A stretch of 24,789 nt of DNA from the NCBI GenBank assembly GCA_036399695.1, contig DASWMP010000354.1, forward strand, positions 1 to 24,789. Direction: 5' to 3'. Both the position numbers and the translations under genes were made by a program. This DNA is from DASVEE01 sp036399695 (GTDB lineage: Bacteria > Acidobacteriota > Thermoanaerobaculia > Gp7-AA8). This document shows, one piece after another, positions 1-7,134 of this stretch; the stretch's first letter is position 1, and the number at the start of each line of letters is the position of its first letter. The notes under the pieces were generated by a model. That model was not told the DNA's origin. It saw only the letters and a program-made list of their open reading frames with translations, and did no database searches.

Positions 1-2
1 GC

Positions 3-1139
3 TCCGGCTTCCGGCACATTTACCACTACCGCGACGGTGCCCTGCGCCAGATCACGAAGGGGGAGTGGGAAGCGCGCGAGCTGCACGGCGTTGACGAGAA
101 GAACGGCTACGTCTACTTTTCAGGCACCGAGCGCAGCGTCCGCGATACCGACGTCTACCGCATCAAGCTCGATGGCAGCGGGCTGACGCGCCTGTCCTCG
201 ACCGCCGGCACGCACACGGCCGCGTTCAACCCGTCGTTCACCCACTACGTCGATCGCTGGAGCGACATCCGCACGCCCGAGCAGGTCCGCCTGCATCGCG
301 CCGACGGCAACGTCGCGGCCGTGCTCGAAGAGAACCGCGTTGCGGCATTGTCGCAGTATGAATTCGGCACCCCCGAGTTCCTGCAGGTTCGGTCGCGCGA
401 CGGCGTGATGATGGACGCGATGATCATCCGTCCGCCGAACTTCAACCCGGCGAAAAAGTACCCGGTCTACCACCACGTCTACGGCGGCCCGCACGCGCAG
501 GAAGTGCGCAATACCTGGCGCGCCTCGCGCCTCCTGCCCCAGCAGTTGATGGCGGCGCAGGGGATCGTCGTCTGGGTGCTGGACAACCGCACGGCCAGCG
601 GCAAGGGCGCCCGCTCCCAGTACCCCGCCTACAAGAACCTCGGCGAGCCGGAACTGCGCGACATCGAGGACGGCGTAGCCTGGCTCAAGACCCAGCCCTA
701 CATCGACGGCGACCGCATCATGATCGGCGGCTGGAGCTACGGCGGCTTCGTGACGGCGTACGCACTGACGCACAGCAAGACGTTCATCGGCGGCATCGCC
801 GGCGCGCCGGTGACGGACTGGCGCAACTACGACACGATCTACACCGAACGCGTCATGCTCATGCCGCAGAACAACCCCGACGGCTACCGCAAGAGCTCAC
901 CCCTCCACGACGCGAAAGACCTCCACGGCCGGCTGCTCCTGGTCCACGGCACCGCCGATGACAACGTGCACATGCAGAACACCCTCCAGTTCGCCTACGA
1001 ACTGCAGAAGCTCAACATTCCCTTCGAGATGATGCTCTATCCCACCCAACGCCACACCTTCGCCGACCCGAAGCTGATCAAGCACCTGCAGGGGACGATG
1101 GTGGATTTTGCGAGGAGGGTGCTGGCGCCGGCGCCGTAG
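3..1139 (+). CDS. S9 family peptidase (DPP-IV / prolyl oligopeptidase type), C-terminal part
   Basis: The gene is cut by the left edge of the window. The open frame runs from base 3 to the TAG at 1137-1139, giving about 378 residues. The first ~100 residues look like the last blades of the DPP-IV-type beta-propeller. The rest is an alpha/beta-hydrolase domain. The nucleophile elbow GGWSYGGF places the catalytic serine codon at 735-737. The acid lies in HGTADDNV (about 945-968), and the histidine in the YPTQRHTF segment is at 1053-1055, so the full Ser-Asp-His triad is present. The family cleaves dipeptides, often after proline, from peptide N-termini, usually in the periplasm or outside the cell. 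The signal peptide would lie upstream of the window, so location cannot be judged. A repeat hairpin follows 14 nt after the stop codon. Confidence 0.95.
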   Translation, partial: SGFRHIYHYRDGALRQITKGEWEARELHGVDEKNGYVYFSGTERSVRDTDVYRIKLDGSGLTRLSSTAGTHTAAFNPSFTHYVDRWSDIRTPEQVRLHRADGNVAAVLEENRVAALSQYEFGTPEFLQVRSRDGVMMDAMIIRPPNFNPAKKYPVYHHVYGGPHAQEVRNTWRASRLLPQQLMAAQGIVVWVLDNRTASGKGARSQYPAYKNLGEPELRDIEDGVAWLKTQPYIDGDRIMIGGWSYGGFVTAYALTHSKTFIGGIAGAPVTDWRNYDTIYTERVMLMPQNNPDGYRKSSPLHDAKDLHGRLLLVHGTADDNVHMQNTLQFAYELQKLNIPFEMMLYPTQRHTFADPKLIKHLQGTMVDFARRVLAPAP

Positions 1140-1152
1140 GCGCCCGCGGGGC

Positions 1153-1280
1153 GGTTTTTGGTTGTTGATTGTTGGTTTTCGGTCCCCCAACCAAAAACCA
1201 AAAACCAACAACCAAAAACCAGCCCCAAACGGCCGCTCGCGGCCCCACGAGCAACGGACAACGAGCAACGGACAACGCCC
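1153..1280. repeat. Intergenic heptamer repeats: ACCAAMA hairpin plus ACGRRCA run
   Basis: Positions 1153-1167 (ggtttttggttgttg) pair perfectly with 1206-1220. The right side reads as tandem 7-bp words (ACCAAAA, ACCAAAA, ACCAACA, ACCAAAA). From about 1249 to 1280 a second heptamer run follows, alternating ACGAGCA and ACGGACA, with no inverted partner nearby. The hairpin could act as a transcription stop for the peptidase gene, but there is no clear T-tract. Confidence 0.8.
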
Positions 1281-1315
1281 CGCCACCGGCACGTCCTTCG
1301 CACTGAATAACGGGC

Positions 1316-1492
1316 ATGAGCAAGCATAACAACGTCAATCCGAACTTCTACCAGACGGCCGGACGGGAGCGTACGGACGGGCCGGACAATGGCGACATCC
1401 GCGAGGATCAGAAGCAGCAGATGAACGAAGGGCAGGCCAAGGTCAGCGGTAAGGCCAATCATCCTGCCGTCATGAGAGCGAAGAAGAAGTAA
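1316..1492 (+). CDS. Small basic hydrophilic protein, 58 aa, unknown function
   Basis: A short open frame starts MSKHNNVNPNFYQTAGRERT and ends in a lysine tail (RAKKK). It is rich in Asn, Gln, Lys and Glu, with no hydrophobic segment and no cysteine, so a soluble and probably largely disordered protein is expected. The TAA at 1490-1492 is followed directly by the aminotransferase ATG at 1493, so the two are probably co-transcribed and may be translationally coupled. No good Shine-Dalgarno is visible before the start. It lies in a typical inter-repeat position, and its amino-acid composition is unlike the arginine-rich shadow frames. I do not recognise a named family and do not assign a function. 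Confidence 0.65.
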   Translation: MSKHNNVNPNFYQTAGRERTDGPDNGDIREDQKQQMNEGQAKVSGKANHPAVMRAKKK

Positions 1493-2722
1493 ATGACGTT
1501 ACAAGACATTGAAACAGGGCGCGCGCTGGGGCTTTCCCGGCGCGCGCTCGAGATGCCTGCGTCCCCGATCCGTAAGCTGGCCCCGCTCGCTGAGGCAGCC
1601 AAGCAGAGGGGGACGAAGGTCTATCACCTCAACATCGGCCAGCCCGACATCGAGACGCCCGCCTGCATGCTCGACCGGCTGCGGCAGCTCGAGTCGAAGA
1701 CGCTCGAGTACTCGCCGTCCAGCGGCACGCCGGAGTTCATCCGGACGCTGCAGTCGTACTACGCGAAGCATGTCGGCGCGCAGCTCACGACCAATCAGAT
1801 CCTGGCCACGACCGGCGGCAGCGAAGCGATCCTCTTCGCCATGATGGCCTGCGCGAACGAGGGGGACGACGTCATCGTCATCGAGCCCTTCTACGCGAAC
1901 TACAAGGCCTTCGCGACGATGGCCGGGCTGAACCTGATCGCCGTGACGAGCCATGGAAGCAACGGCTTCCATCTGCCGGCGCGGGAAGTGTTCGAGAACG
2001 CCATCACGCCGAAGACGAAGCTCGTGATGGTCTGCAACCCGAACAATCCGACGGGCACGGTCTACGAGCGGGAAGAGCTGGAGATGATCGCTTCGCTCTG
2101 CCGCGACCGCGGGCTGTACATGGTGTCGGACGAGGTGTACCGCGAGTTCGTCTACGATGGCCGCCGCGCCATCAGCGCGCTCGAGCTGGCGGGCTTCGAC
2201 GACAACGTCATCGTCGTCGACAGCCTGTCGAAGCGGTACAGCGCCTGCGGCATCCGTCTCGGCGCGCTCGTGACGCGCAACCCGCAGGTGTATGACGCCT
2301 GCTTTCGCATGGCGCAGGGGCGCCTGTCGCCGCCGGGGCTGGCGCAGTTCATCGCCGTGGGGATCGACTGCCTCGACGAGACGTACACCCCCGGCGTGAT
2401 CGCCGAGTACCAGCATCGCCGCGACGTGCTGCACGCGGGGCTGACGTCGATTCCGGGCGTGGTGCTGGCGAAGCCCGAAGGGGCGTTCTACTGCGTGACG
2501 ACGCTGCCGGTGCAGAACGCCGAGGACTTTGCGGTCTGGCTGCTGACCGACTTTCAGCACGAAGGGGCGACCGTGATGGTCGCGCCGGCGAACGGGTTCT
2601 ACCTGTCGCAGCTCGGCAAAAACGAGGTGCGCATCGCTTACGTGCTGAAGGAAGAGGCGCTGCGCAAGTCGGTGGAGTTGTTGCGGGTGGCCCTGCAGCA
2701 GTACGCGGCCACGAATCGCTGA
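1493..2722 (+). CDS. PLP-dependent class I/II aminotransferase (aspartate aminotransferase-like)
   Basis: This 409-aa fold-type I PLP enzyme carries the family hallmarks. YHLNIGQPDIETP is near residue 44, TGGSEAI near 107, and CNPNNPTG at 181-188 contains the Asn that contacts the pyridine ring oxygen. SDEVYREF is near 212, SLSKRY at 244-249 has the Schiff-base lysine K247, and NEVRIAYV near the C-terminus has the carboxylate-binding Arg. These enzymes move an amino group between an amino acid and a 2-oxo acid in the cytoplasm. The exact substrate cannot be read from sequence. The start at 1493 directly follows the stop of the 58-aa gene. A shorter version from the in-frame ATG at 1553 (MPASPIRKLAPL) is also possible, since the family consensus begins near there. 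The 21-bp repeat array begins about 50 bp downstream. Confidence 0.93.
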   Translation: MTLQDIETGRALGLSRRALEMPASPIRKLAPLAEAAKQRGTKVYHLNIGQPDIETPACMLDRLRQLESKTLEYSPSSGTPEFIRTLQSYYAKHVGAQLTTNQILATTGGSEAILFAMMACANEGDDVIVIEPFYANYKAFATMAGLNLIAVTSHGSNGFHLPAREVFENAITPKTKLVMVCNPNNPTGTVYEREELEMIASLCRDRGLYMVSDEVYREFVYDGRRAISALELAGFDDNVIVVDSLSKRYSACGIRLGALVTRNPQVYDACFRMAQGRLSPPGLAQFIAVGIDCLDETYTPGVIAEYQHRRDVLHAGLTSIPGVVLAKPEGAFYCVTTLPVQNAEDFAVWLLTDFQHEGATVMVAPANGFYLSQLGKNEVRIAYVLKEEALRKSVELLRVALQQYAATNR

Positions 2723-2769
2723 ATCCGTCCAGTTTTTGGACGGCCCTCTCCACGGAGGCGTTACCAACG

Positions 2770-3255
2770 GTCATCCGCGAGTTACCGATGATCACTCGCG
2801 AGGTAAAAATGGTTACGCGCGGATCACCAATTTTCACGCGCGAGTTGAAAATGATCACTCGCGGATGACTGACGATCACTCGCGGATCACCGATGTTCAC
2901 TCGCGGATGACCGATGATCACTCGCGGATCACCGCAGCGTTCTAAATCAGAACACCACTGTTCTAAATTAGAACGCCCCCATCACTCGCGGATGACCATC
3001 GGTAACGACGGGATCAAGAATGGCAACGACCGAGTGTCCGTCGGTAACCCCGCGAAGCGCGAGCGTAACCCCCGCATGACTGCTGGTAACTCCGTCACTC
3101 GCGCAGCACTACCGTCCGTGATCGTTCGTAACCCGCGAGTGTCACGCGGTAACTCGCGAGTGACGCGCGGTAAATCGGGAATGACGCGCGGTAGCTCGCG
3201 GATGACGCGCGGTAGCTCGCGGATGACACGCGGTAGCTCGCGGATGACACGCGGA
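2770..3255. repeat. Degenerate 21-bp tandem repeat array, about 23 units
   Basis: This stretch lies between two convergent genes. The core ACTCGCGGATGAC recurs every 21 bp. In the left block the unit anchor (atcact/ttcact and variants) is at 2770, 2791, 2812, 2833, 2854, 2875, 2896 and 2917. In the right block the anchor GGTAAC/GGTAGC is at 3001, 3022, 3043, 3064, 3085, 3106, 3127, 3148, 3169, 3190, 3211 and 3232. The blocks keep the same register apart from one 1-bp slip near 2980. The last six units are almost identical and the left ones diverged. Because 21 is a multiple of three, every frame shows heptapeptide repeats (for example HSRMTDD), but stops at 2943-2945 and the slip break any long product. 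There are no spacers, so it is not a CRISPR array. Confidence 0.9.
2939..2974. repeat. Pair of 15-bp palindromes inside the 21-bp array
   Basis: GTTCTAAATCAGAAC (2939-2953) and GTTCTAAATTAGAAC (2960-2974) are near-palindromes with GTTCTA/TAGAAC arms. They start 21 bp apart, so they keep the period of the array although their sequence is AT-rich and differs from the other units. Confidence 0.75.
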
Positions 3256-3257
3256 GA

Positions 3258-4274
3258 TCACCGCTTCATCGCCAGCTCGACGATCTCGCCGATCAGCTCC
3301 GTGTAGTTGCGGCCGGACTCTTTGGCGGCCATCGCGAGCTCCGCGGTCGGGTCGAGCCAGGGATTGGGGTTGGCCTCGATGACGTAGACCCTGCCGTTCT
3401 CCGCAAGGCGCAGATCGAGCCGGCCGTAGTCGCGCAGCTTCAACGCCCGGTAGGCCGTTACAGCCGTCTCGTGGATCAGCTCCACCACGTCCTCCGGCAG
3501 GTCGCGGGCCGGGGCGGATTTGGTCTTCTTATAGGCCTCGGTGCGGACGTCGAACTTCACCTCGTAGCCGGCGATGCGGGGCATGCCGTCCGGCAGCTTC
3601 GAGAGGTCGAGCTCGACTAGGGGCAGCGCCTCCGGCTTGTCGTTGCCGAGCACCCCGGCGTAGATCTCGCGCCCTTCGATGTACTCCTCGAGGATGGCTG
3701 CCGAGGCGAACTCGTCGTGCACCCAGGAGATGCGCTCGAACAGTTCCTTGATCGTATTGACCACCGACCCGGCGTCGATCCCTTTCGACGCATCCTCGGC
3801 CGCCGGTTTGACGATGACCGGGAAGCGGATGTCCTGGGCGTGCTCCACGCGCCCTCGGTCGACGACGGCGGAGTAGGGTGTGTAGAGCCCATGGAAGCGG
3901 ATGATCTTCTTGGCGATGGCCTTGTCCATCGCCAGGTACGAGCCGGCCGGGCCGGCGCCGGTGTAGCGCTTGCCGACCAGGTCGAGATAGGCGGCGAAGT
4001 GCATCTCCATCGTGTCGTTGCCGGCGTAGGACTCGACGAGGTTGAAGAAGAGATCGGCGTCCGTGCGGGCGATCTTCGGGAGCGTCTGCGGGCGGCCATC
4101 GACGGCCATCGTGCTCGGCTCGTGGCCGAGGTCGCGGAGCGCGTCGGAGATGGCCTCGATGTCGGTTTTCTTTTTCTTCTTCGGCTTCTTCGTGGCGGCG
4201 AGCGACGCCTCGATGTTCGCGCCCGGGTACTCTTCGTAGCCTTCCCAGGTGGCGTAGAGAATGACGACTTTCAT
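3258..4274 (-). CDS. D-alanine-D-alanine ligase-like ATP-grasp enzyme
   Basis: The protein has 338 aa and starts at the ATG at 4274 (MKVVILYATWEGYEEYPG). The ATP-grasp features are in the expected order: FPVIVKPAAEDASKGI at 151-166 (ATP-binding lysine), ILEEYIEGREIYAG near 194-207, DYGRLDLRL at 282-290 and VIEANPNPWLDP at 298-309 (Mg-binding Glu/Asn). Enzymes of this family activate a carboxylate as acyl-phosphate and join it to an amine. Whether this one makes D-Ala-D-Ala or another peptide bond is open. An unusual lysine tract (KKPKKKKK, 29-36) interrupts the N-terminal domain. The ATG overlaps the stop of the metallopeptidase gene by 4 nt (ATGA), so the two are coupled. Longer in-frame extensions upstream are arginine-rich shadow sequence. 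The stop codon touches the end of the 21-bp array. Confidence 0.88.
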   Translation of the reverse strand: MKVVILYATWEGYEEYPGANIEASLAATKKPKKKKKTDIEAISDALRDLGHEPSTMAVDGRPQTLPKIARTDADLFFNLVESYAGNDTMEMHFAAYLDLVGKRYTGAGPAGSYLAMDKAIAKKIIRFHGLYTPYSAVVDRGRVEHAQDIRFPVIVKPAAEDASKGIDAGSVVNTIKELFERISWVHDEFASAAILEEYIEGREIYAGVLGNDKPEALPLVELDLSKLPDGMPRIAGYEVKFDVRTEAYKKTKSAPARDLPEDVVELIHETAVTAYRALKLRDYGRLDLRLAENGRVYVIEANPNPWLDPTAELAMAAKESGRNYTELIGEIVELAMKR

Positions 4275-5290
4275 GGTTTGCGGTGCCGGACCTTTCGGTT
4301 GCCGATGAGGAACGTCATCGCCAGCGACGTGACGTAAGCGGTGAAGTCGATGAGCTGTGTGGGTGTCGCGAGCAGCGCCAGCTCGACGGCGCGCTCCTCG
4401 ATGCGCAACACGAGCGCGCGGACGAGTGTGCGGCGGACGCCGGTCCAGTGGTTGACGCGGTCGACCAGCTCGCGGCGGTGCTCGGCGATGACGGCGGCCG
4501 CTTCGCGATAGACGACGCCGGGCTCGCAATGGGCATCGTCGACGAAAATGTCGAGCAGGTCGGCGTCGAGCGGCAGCCGCTCGATCAGCTCCGTCTCGTC
4601 GACGTGGTACTGCGCGAACATCTCCTCGACCGTCTGCTCCATTTCCTCGACGGTGATGTCGGTCTCGCCGGTGGGGCGTGAAGGCTGCTGGTCGCCGGCC
4701 TCCTTGGCGATGCGGTCGACGTAGAGCAGCTTGCGCAGCGCGCCCCAGCCCTGGTACCGGCGGCGCCAGCGGGAGGCGGGATCGAGCCAGACGGCGAACG
4801 TTTCGGCGAAATCCTCGTCCGGATGTTTCTGCGCGTACCACCCGGCCATGTGGCGGACGTAGTCGTGGGAGAAGGGGACGAAGGGGTAGTCGTCGCGGTA
4901 GGCGCGGCGGAAGGACCCGAACAGCTCGTGCCACTCCTCGGTGCGATAGAGCTCGTAGGCGTAGTTGAAGGCGTGGCCGGCCTCGTGGCGCAGGTACATC
5001 ATGATCTCGCGCTCGCCTTCGACGTCGTTCGCCGCGGCCTCGAGATCGGTCACGCGTGGATCGCCGAGGTAAAAGGGGACGCCGATGACCGGCTCGCCGG
5101 AAGGGCAGCCCCACTCGTCGGAGAGATAGACGCGCGGACGGAAATGATGCAGCCCTTTCGCCTCCAGCTCCTCATACAACCGCCGCACGAGCGGGGCGAT
5201 CGGCGACGCCTCGAGCGACATCCGCAGTTCGCGAATCGGTACGCTCAACAACAGCCGCGCTTCAGGCGGCGCCTTTTCGAAGGCGACCAT
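4271..5290 (-). CDS. Putative zinc-dependent metallopeptidase, HEAGH type
   Basis: This 339-aa protein starts at the ATG at 5290 (MVAFEKAPPEARLL). The zincin motif HEAGH is at 102-106, and a downstream DFAETFAVWLD (160-170) can supply the third zinc ligand. This arrangement resembles the putative zinc-binding metallopeptidase families with HExxH and a later AE-W motif. I see no signal peptide or clear membrane segment, so it is probably cytoplasmic. The C-terminal ~100 residues are helical and acidic near 220-260. It is the first gene of a pair with the ATP-grasp enzyme (ATGA overlap at 4271-4274), which suggests they act on the same small peptide or amino-acid product. An upstream frame extension (to 5512) crosses a repeat hairpin and is rejected. 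Substrate unknown. Confidence 0.82.
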   Translation of the reverse strand: MVAFEKAPPEARLLLSVPIRELRMSLEASPIAPLVRRLYEELEAKGLHHFRPRVYLSDEWGCPSGEPVIGVPFYLGDPRVTDLEAAANDVEGEREIMMYLRHEAGHAFNYAYELYRTEEWHELFGSFRRAYRDDYPFVPFSHDYVRHMAGWYAQKHPDEDFAETFAVWLDPASRWRRRYQGWGALRKLLYVDRIAKEAGDQQPSRPTGETDITVEEMEQTVEEMFAQYHVDETELIERLPLDADLLDIFVDDAHCEPGVVYREAAAVIAEHRRELVDRVNHWTGVRRTLVRALVLRIEERAVELALLATPTQLIDFTAYVTSLAMTFLIGNRKVRHRKP

Positions 5291-5323
5291 GGTGGCGTAC
5301 TGAGCAAGGGGCGAGCCCGGGCC

Positions 5324-5408
5324 AGTTGGCGGTAGGCGGTTGGCAGTGCAGTGAATCGCCGAATGGCGTCGTTTTCCACTGCCTACCGCCAACTGCCAAC
5401 CGCCAACT
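5324..5408. repeat. AACYGCC heptamer hairpin
   Basis: The left arm 5324-5348 (words GGCAGTT, GGCGGTT and GGCGGTA) and right arm 5377-5408 are inverted versions of a 7-bp tandem word, AACTGCC or AACCGCC. The loop is about 28 nt. The hairpin lies between the divergent starts of the metallopeptidase and the EVE gene, so it is not a simple terminator. Confidence 0.85.
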
Positions 5409-5413
5409 ACAAT
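5408..5413 (+). promoter_or_regulatory. Putative -10 hexamer TACAAT for the EVE gene
   Basis: TACAAT ends 7 nt before the ATG at 5421, with no Shine-Dalgarno between. If used, transcription would start at or within a base or two of the ATG (leaderless mRNA). No -35 match is seen, because the upstream sequence is the heptamer hairpin. Confidence 0.45.
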
Positions 5414-5420
5414 CCGCGCC

Positions 5421-5882
5421 ATGAAGTACTGGCTGATGAAGTGCGAGCCGGCGGCGTACACGATCGACGATCTGGAACGCGATGGCTCCACCAGTTGGGA
5501 AGGGGTTCGCAACTATCAGGCGCGCAACTCGATGCGCGACGACATGAAGGTCGGGGACAAGGTGCTGTTCTATGCCTCGAACGCCGATCCTTCCGGCGTG
5601 ACGGGGCTGGCGAAGATCAGCCGGGCGGCGTACCCCGACCAGTTCGCGATGCAGAAGGGGCACGAGTATTACGATGAGAAGGCCACGAAGGAGAATCCGA
5701 TCTGGTACATGGTGGACATCGCCTTCGTCGAGAAGTTCCCGCGCATCGTGTCTCTGGAGACGCTCAAGTCGGCTCCCGGCCTCGAGCAGATGGTCGTGAC
5801 GAAGAAGGGCTCCCGCCTCTCGATCCAGCCGGTGACGAAACAGGAGTACGACATCGTCGTGAAGCTGGGACGCAAGAAATGA
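5421..5882 (+). CDS. EVE domain-containing protein
   Basis: This 153-aa protein opens with MKYWLMKCEPAAYTIDDL, the typical start of the EVE (PUA-like) family related to human THYN1. Further hallmarks are WEGVRNYQARN (29-39 region), MKVGDKVLFYAS, GVTGLAKI and NPIWYMVDI. The whole protein is one domain of usual length. EVE domains are known or predicted to bind modified bases in DNA or RNA. The stop TGA (5880-5882) overlaps the ATG of the macro-domain gene (ATGA), so the pair is translationally coupled. The start is supported by the near-invariant MxYWLxKxEP opening. Confidence 0.95.
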   Translation: MKYWLMKCEPAAYTIDDLERDGSTSWEGVRNYQARNSMRDDMKVGDKVLFYASNADPSGVTGLAKISRAAYPDQFAMQKGHEYYDEKATKENPIWYMVDIAFVEKFPRIVSLETLKSAPGLEQMVVTKKGSRLSIQPVTKQEYDIVVKLGRKK

Positions 5883-6376
5883 TCGAGGTGGTCCGCGGCG
5901 ACATCACGACGCTGGCGGTCGACGCGATCGTGAACGCTGCCAACTCTTCCCTCCTCGGCGGAGGCGGCGTGGACGGCGCCATTCATCGCGCCGCGGGGCC
6001 GGAGTTGCTGCAGGAGTGCCGGCGGCTGGGCGGCTGTCCCACGGGTGAAGCGCGTATCACCGGCGGTCATCGTCTGCCCGCTCGCTACGTGATCCATACG
6101 GTCGGTCCGGTCTGGCGTGGCGGGACGAATGACGAGCCCGAACTGCTGGCCTCCTGTTATCGCAACAGTTTCGCCCTGGCGGTGCAGCATGGCATCCGCT
6201 CCATTGCCTTCCCGGCCATCAGTTGTGGCGTCTACGGTTATCCGGTGGAGGAGGCGGTGGCCATCGCCGTCCGGGAGACACGCGCCTTTCTGCAAACGAC
6301 CCCGACGGTCGAGCGGGTGCTCTTCGTCGCCTTCGGAAATGACGTGTACGAAGCCTACGGCCGCGCGCTGGCGTAG
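5879..6376 (+). CDS. Macro domain protein (ADP-ribose binding / deacylase-like)
   Basis: This 165-aa single macro domain is of the YmdB/MacroD type. The N-terminal IEVVRGDITTLAVDAIVNAAN contains the Asp and the NAAN that bind adenine and the distal ribose. GGGGVDGAIHRAAGP at 28-42 is the catalytic glycine loop with the Asp/His characteristic of hydrolytic members. AISCGVYGYP near 115-124 is the phosphate loop. Members bind ADP-ribose and remove ADP-ribose from proteins or nucleic acids, or deacetylate O-acetyl-ADP-ribose. The intact loop suggests activity. The gene overlaps the EVE gene by 4 nt and has no independent ribosome-binding site, so its synthesis probably depends on EVE translation. 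Confidence 0.95.
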   Translation: MIEVVRGDITTLAVDAIVNAANSSLLGGGGVDGAIHRAAGPELLQECRRLGGCPTGEARITGGHRLPARYVIHTVGPVWRGGTNDEPELLASCYRNSFALAVQHGIRSIAFPAISCGVYGYPVEEAVAIAVRETRAFLQTTPTVERVLFVAFGNDVYEAYGRALA

Positions 6377-6400
6377 TGTTTGCGGACTGAGCTAAGTCGT

Positions 6401-6772
6401 ATGGCTGCTGTAGAACCGAGCTGTCTCGCTTTCGTCATTCACGAGGACGACGATTTCCGCCGCCGGCTGATCACCACGCTCGATCGCCACGGCTTCTCGG
6501 TCACGTTTGCCGCGCCCGCCCAGGCTGCCGCGCTTCTCACGTCCCGCAAGTTCCGGGTGATCATCCTCGGCCTGAACCTCCAGAGCGAGCCCGAGGTGAA
6601 GATGCTCGAGCACCTCCGCACCCACCGCGATGACGCCACCTGCGGCGTCATCATCCTCGGCAACCCGGACCCGGCCGTCCGCACCGTCGCCCCCTGGGCC
6701 GACGAGACGCTGCTCAAACCGGTCGATCCCGACTACCTGGCGACGCGCGCCCGTTCTTACTGCGGTTGCTAG
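6401..6772 (+). CDS. Receiver-like protein lacking the phospho-acceptor Asp (pseudo-receiver)
   Basis: This 123-aa protein starts at the ATG at 6401 (MAAVEPSCLAFVIHEDDDF). An in-frame TTG 21 nt upstream is less likely. The pattern is that of a stand-alone response-regulator receiver domain: the acidic cluster EDDD at 15-18, the beta-3 strand RVIILGLNL at 52-60, and LLKPVDP with the conserved lysine K106. The position that normally holds the phosphorylated Asp is G57, and the conserved Thr/Ser after strand 4 is also replaced (VIILGNPD). It therefore probably cannot be phosphorylated in the usual way and may act by protein binding. It follows the macro gene by 24 nt and may share its transcript. 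It has no output domain. Confidence 0.75.
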   Translation: MAAVEPSCLAFVIHEDDDFRRRLITTLDRHGFSVTFAAPAQAAALLTSRKFRVIILGLNLQSEPEVKMLEHLRTHRDDATCGVIILGNPDPAVRTVAPWADETLLKPVDPDYLATRARSYCGC

Positions 6773-6799
6773 CGGGCGCGGAAGCGCGTCCAACAGGAC

Positions 6800-7132
6800 G
6801 TGAACAACCTCCTGCTGTCGCTCCTCGTCATCCTGGCCACGCTCGCCGCCTGCCGTGAAAAAGAAGTCGCCGTCGTCCCCCCGCAGGCAAGCCCCACCCG
6901 CACCGCGACGATGTCGATCGTCGTCACCGACACCCCCACCGCCCTGGAACAGCTCATCGCCACCGCTGAACGGTCGGGAGGCCGCGTCACCGCCGCAAGA
7001 GTCTGGCGCGAGGACGGCCGAATGCGGGCTACGCTGACGGTGAGGGTACCGTCGGGGCAGTTGACGGAGACGCTGTCAGCGGTGCGGAAGGTGGCCACGC
7101 AGGTCGAGGGGGAGACGATCGCGGAGGAGTAG
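6800..7132 (+). CDS. Small predicted lipoprotein, DUF4349-like
   Basis: The 110-aa protein is read from a GTG at 6800, preceded by AGGA. The N-terminus is a lipoprotein signal: a hydrophobic stretch MNNLLLSLLVILATLAAC with the lipobox LAAC and acylated Cys at 18. After a Pro/Thr-rich linker comes a small alpha/beta region (MSIVVTDTPTALEQLIATAE, then SGGRVTAARV, then ATLTVRVPSGQLTETLSAV). This resembles the N-terminal core of DUF4349-type proteins, which are usually longer and carry a C-terminal membrane helix that is absent here. It is probably anchored in a membrane facing the periplasm. Function is unknown. Its stop is 2 nt from the convergent RAYT stop codon. Confidence 0.7.
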   Translation: MNNLLLSLLVILATLAACREKEVAVVPPQASPTRTATMSIVVTDTPTALEQLIATAERSGGRVTAARVWREDGRMRATLTVRVPSGQLTETLSAVRKVATQVEGETIAEE

Positions 7133-7134
7133 AC

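Noticed and set aside
2770..3255. CRISPR array
   Set aside because: Units follow each other directly at 21 bp with no unique spacers and no cas genes nearby.
2736..3306. Heptapeptide-repeat protein encoded by the 21-bp array
   Set aside because: Both strands and several frames show equal repeat peptides because 21 is divisible by three. A stop at 2943-2945 and the 1-bp slip interrupt the frame, and there is no good start site.
3258..5114. A 618-aa fusion protein containing the ATP-grasp enzyme
   Set aside because: The first 280 residues are arginine-rich shadow sequence of the metallopeptidase gene. The ATG at 4274 with its ATGA overlap is the natural start.
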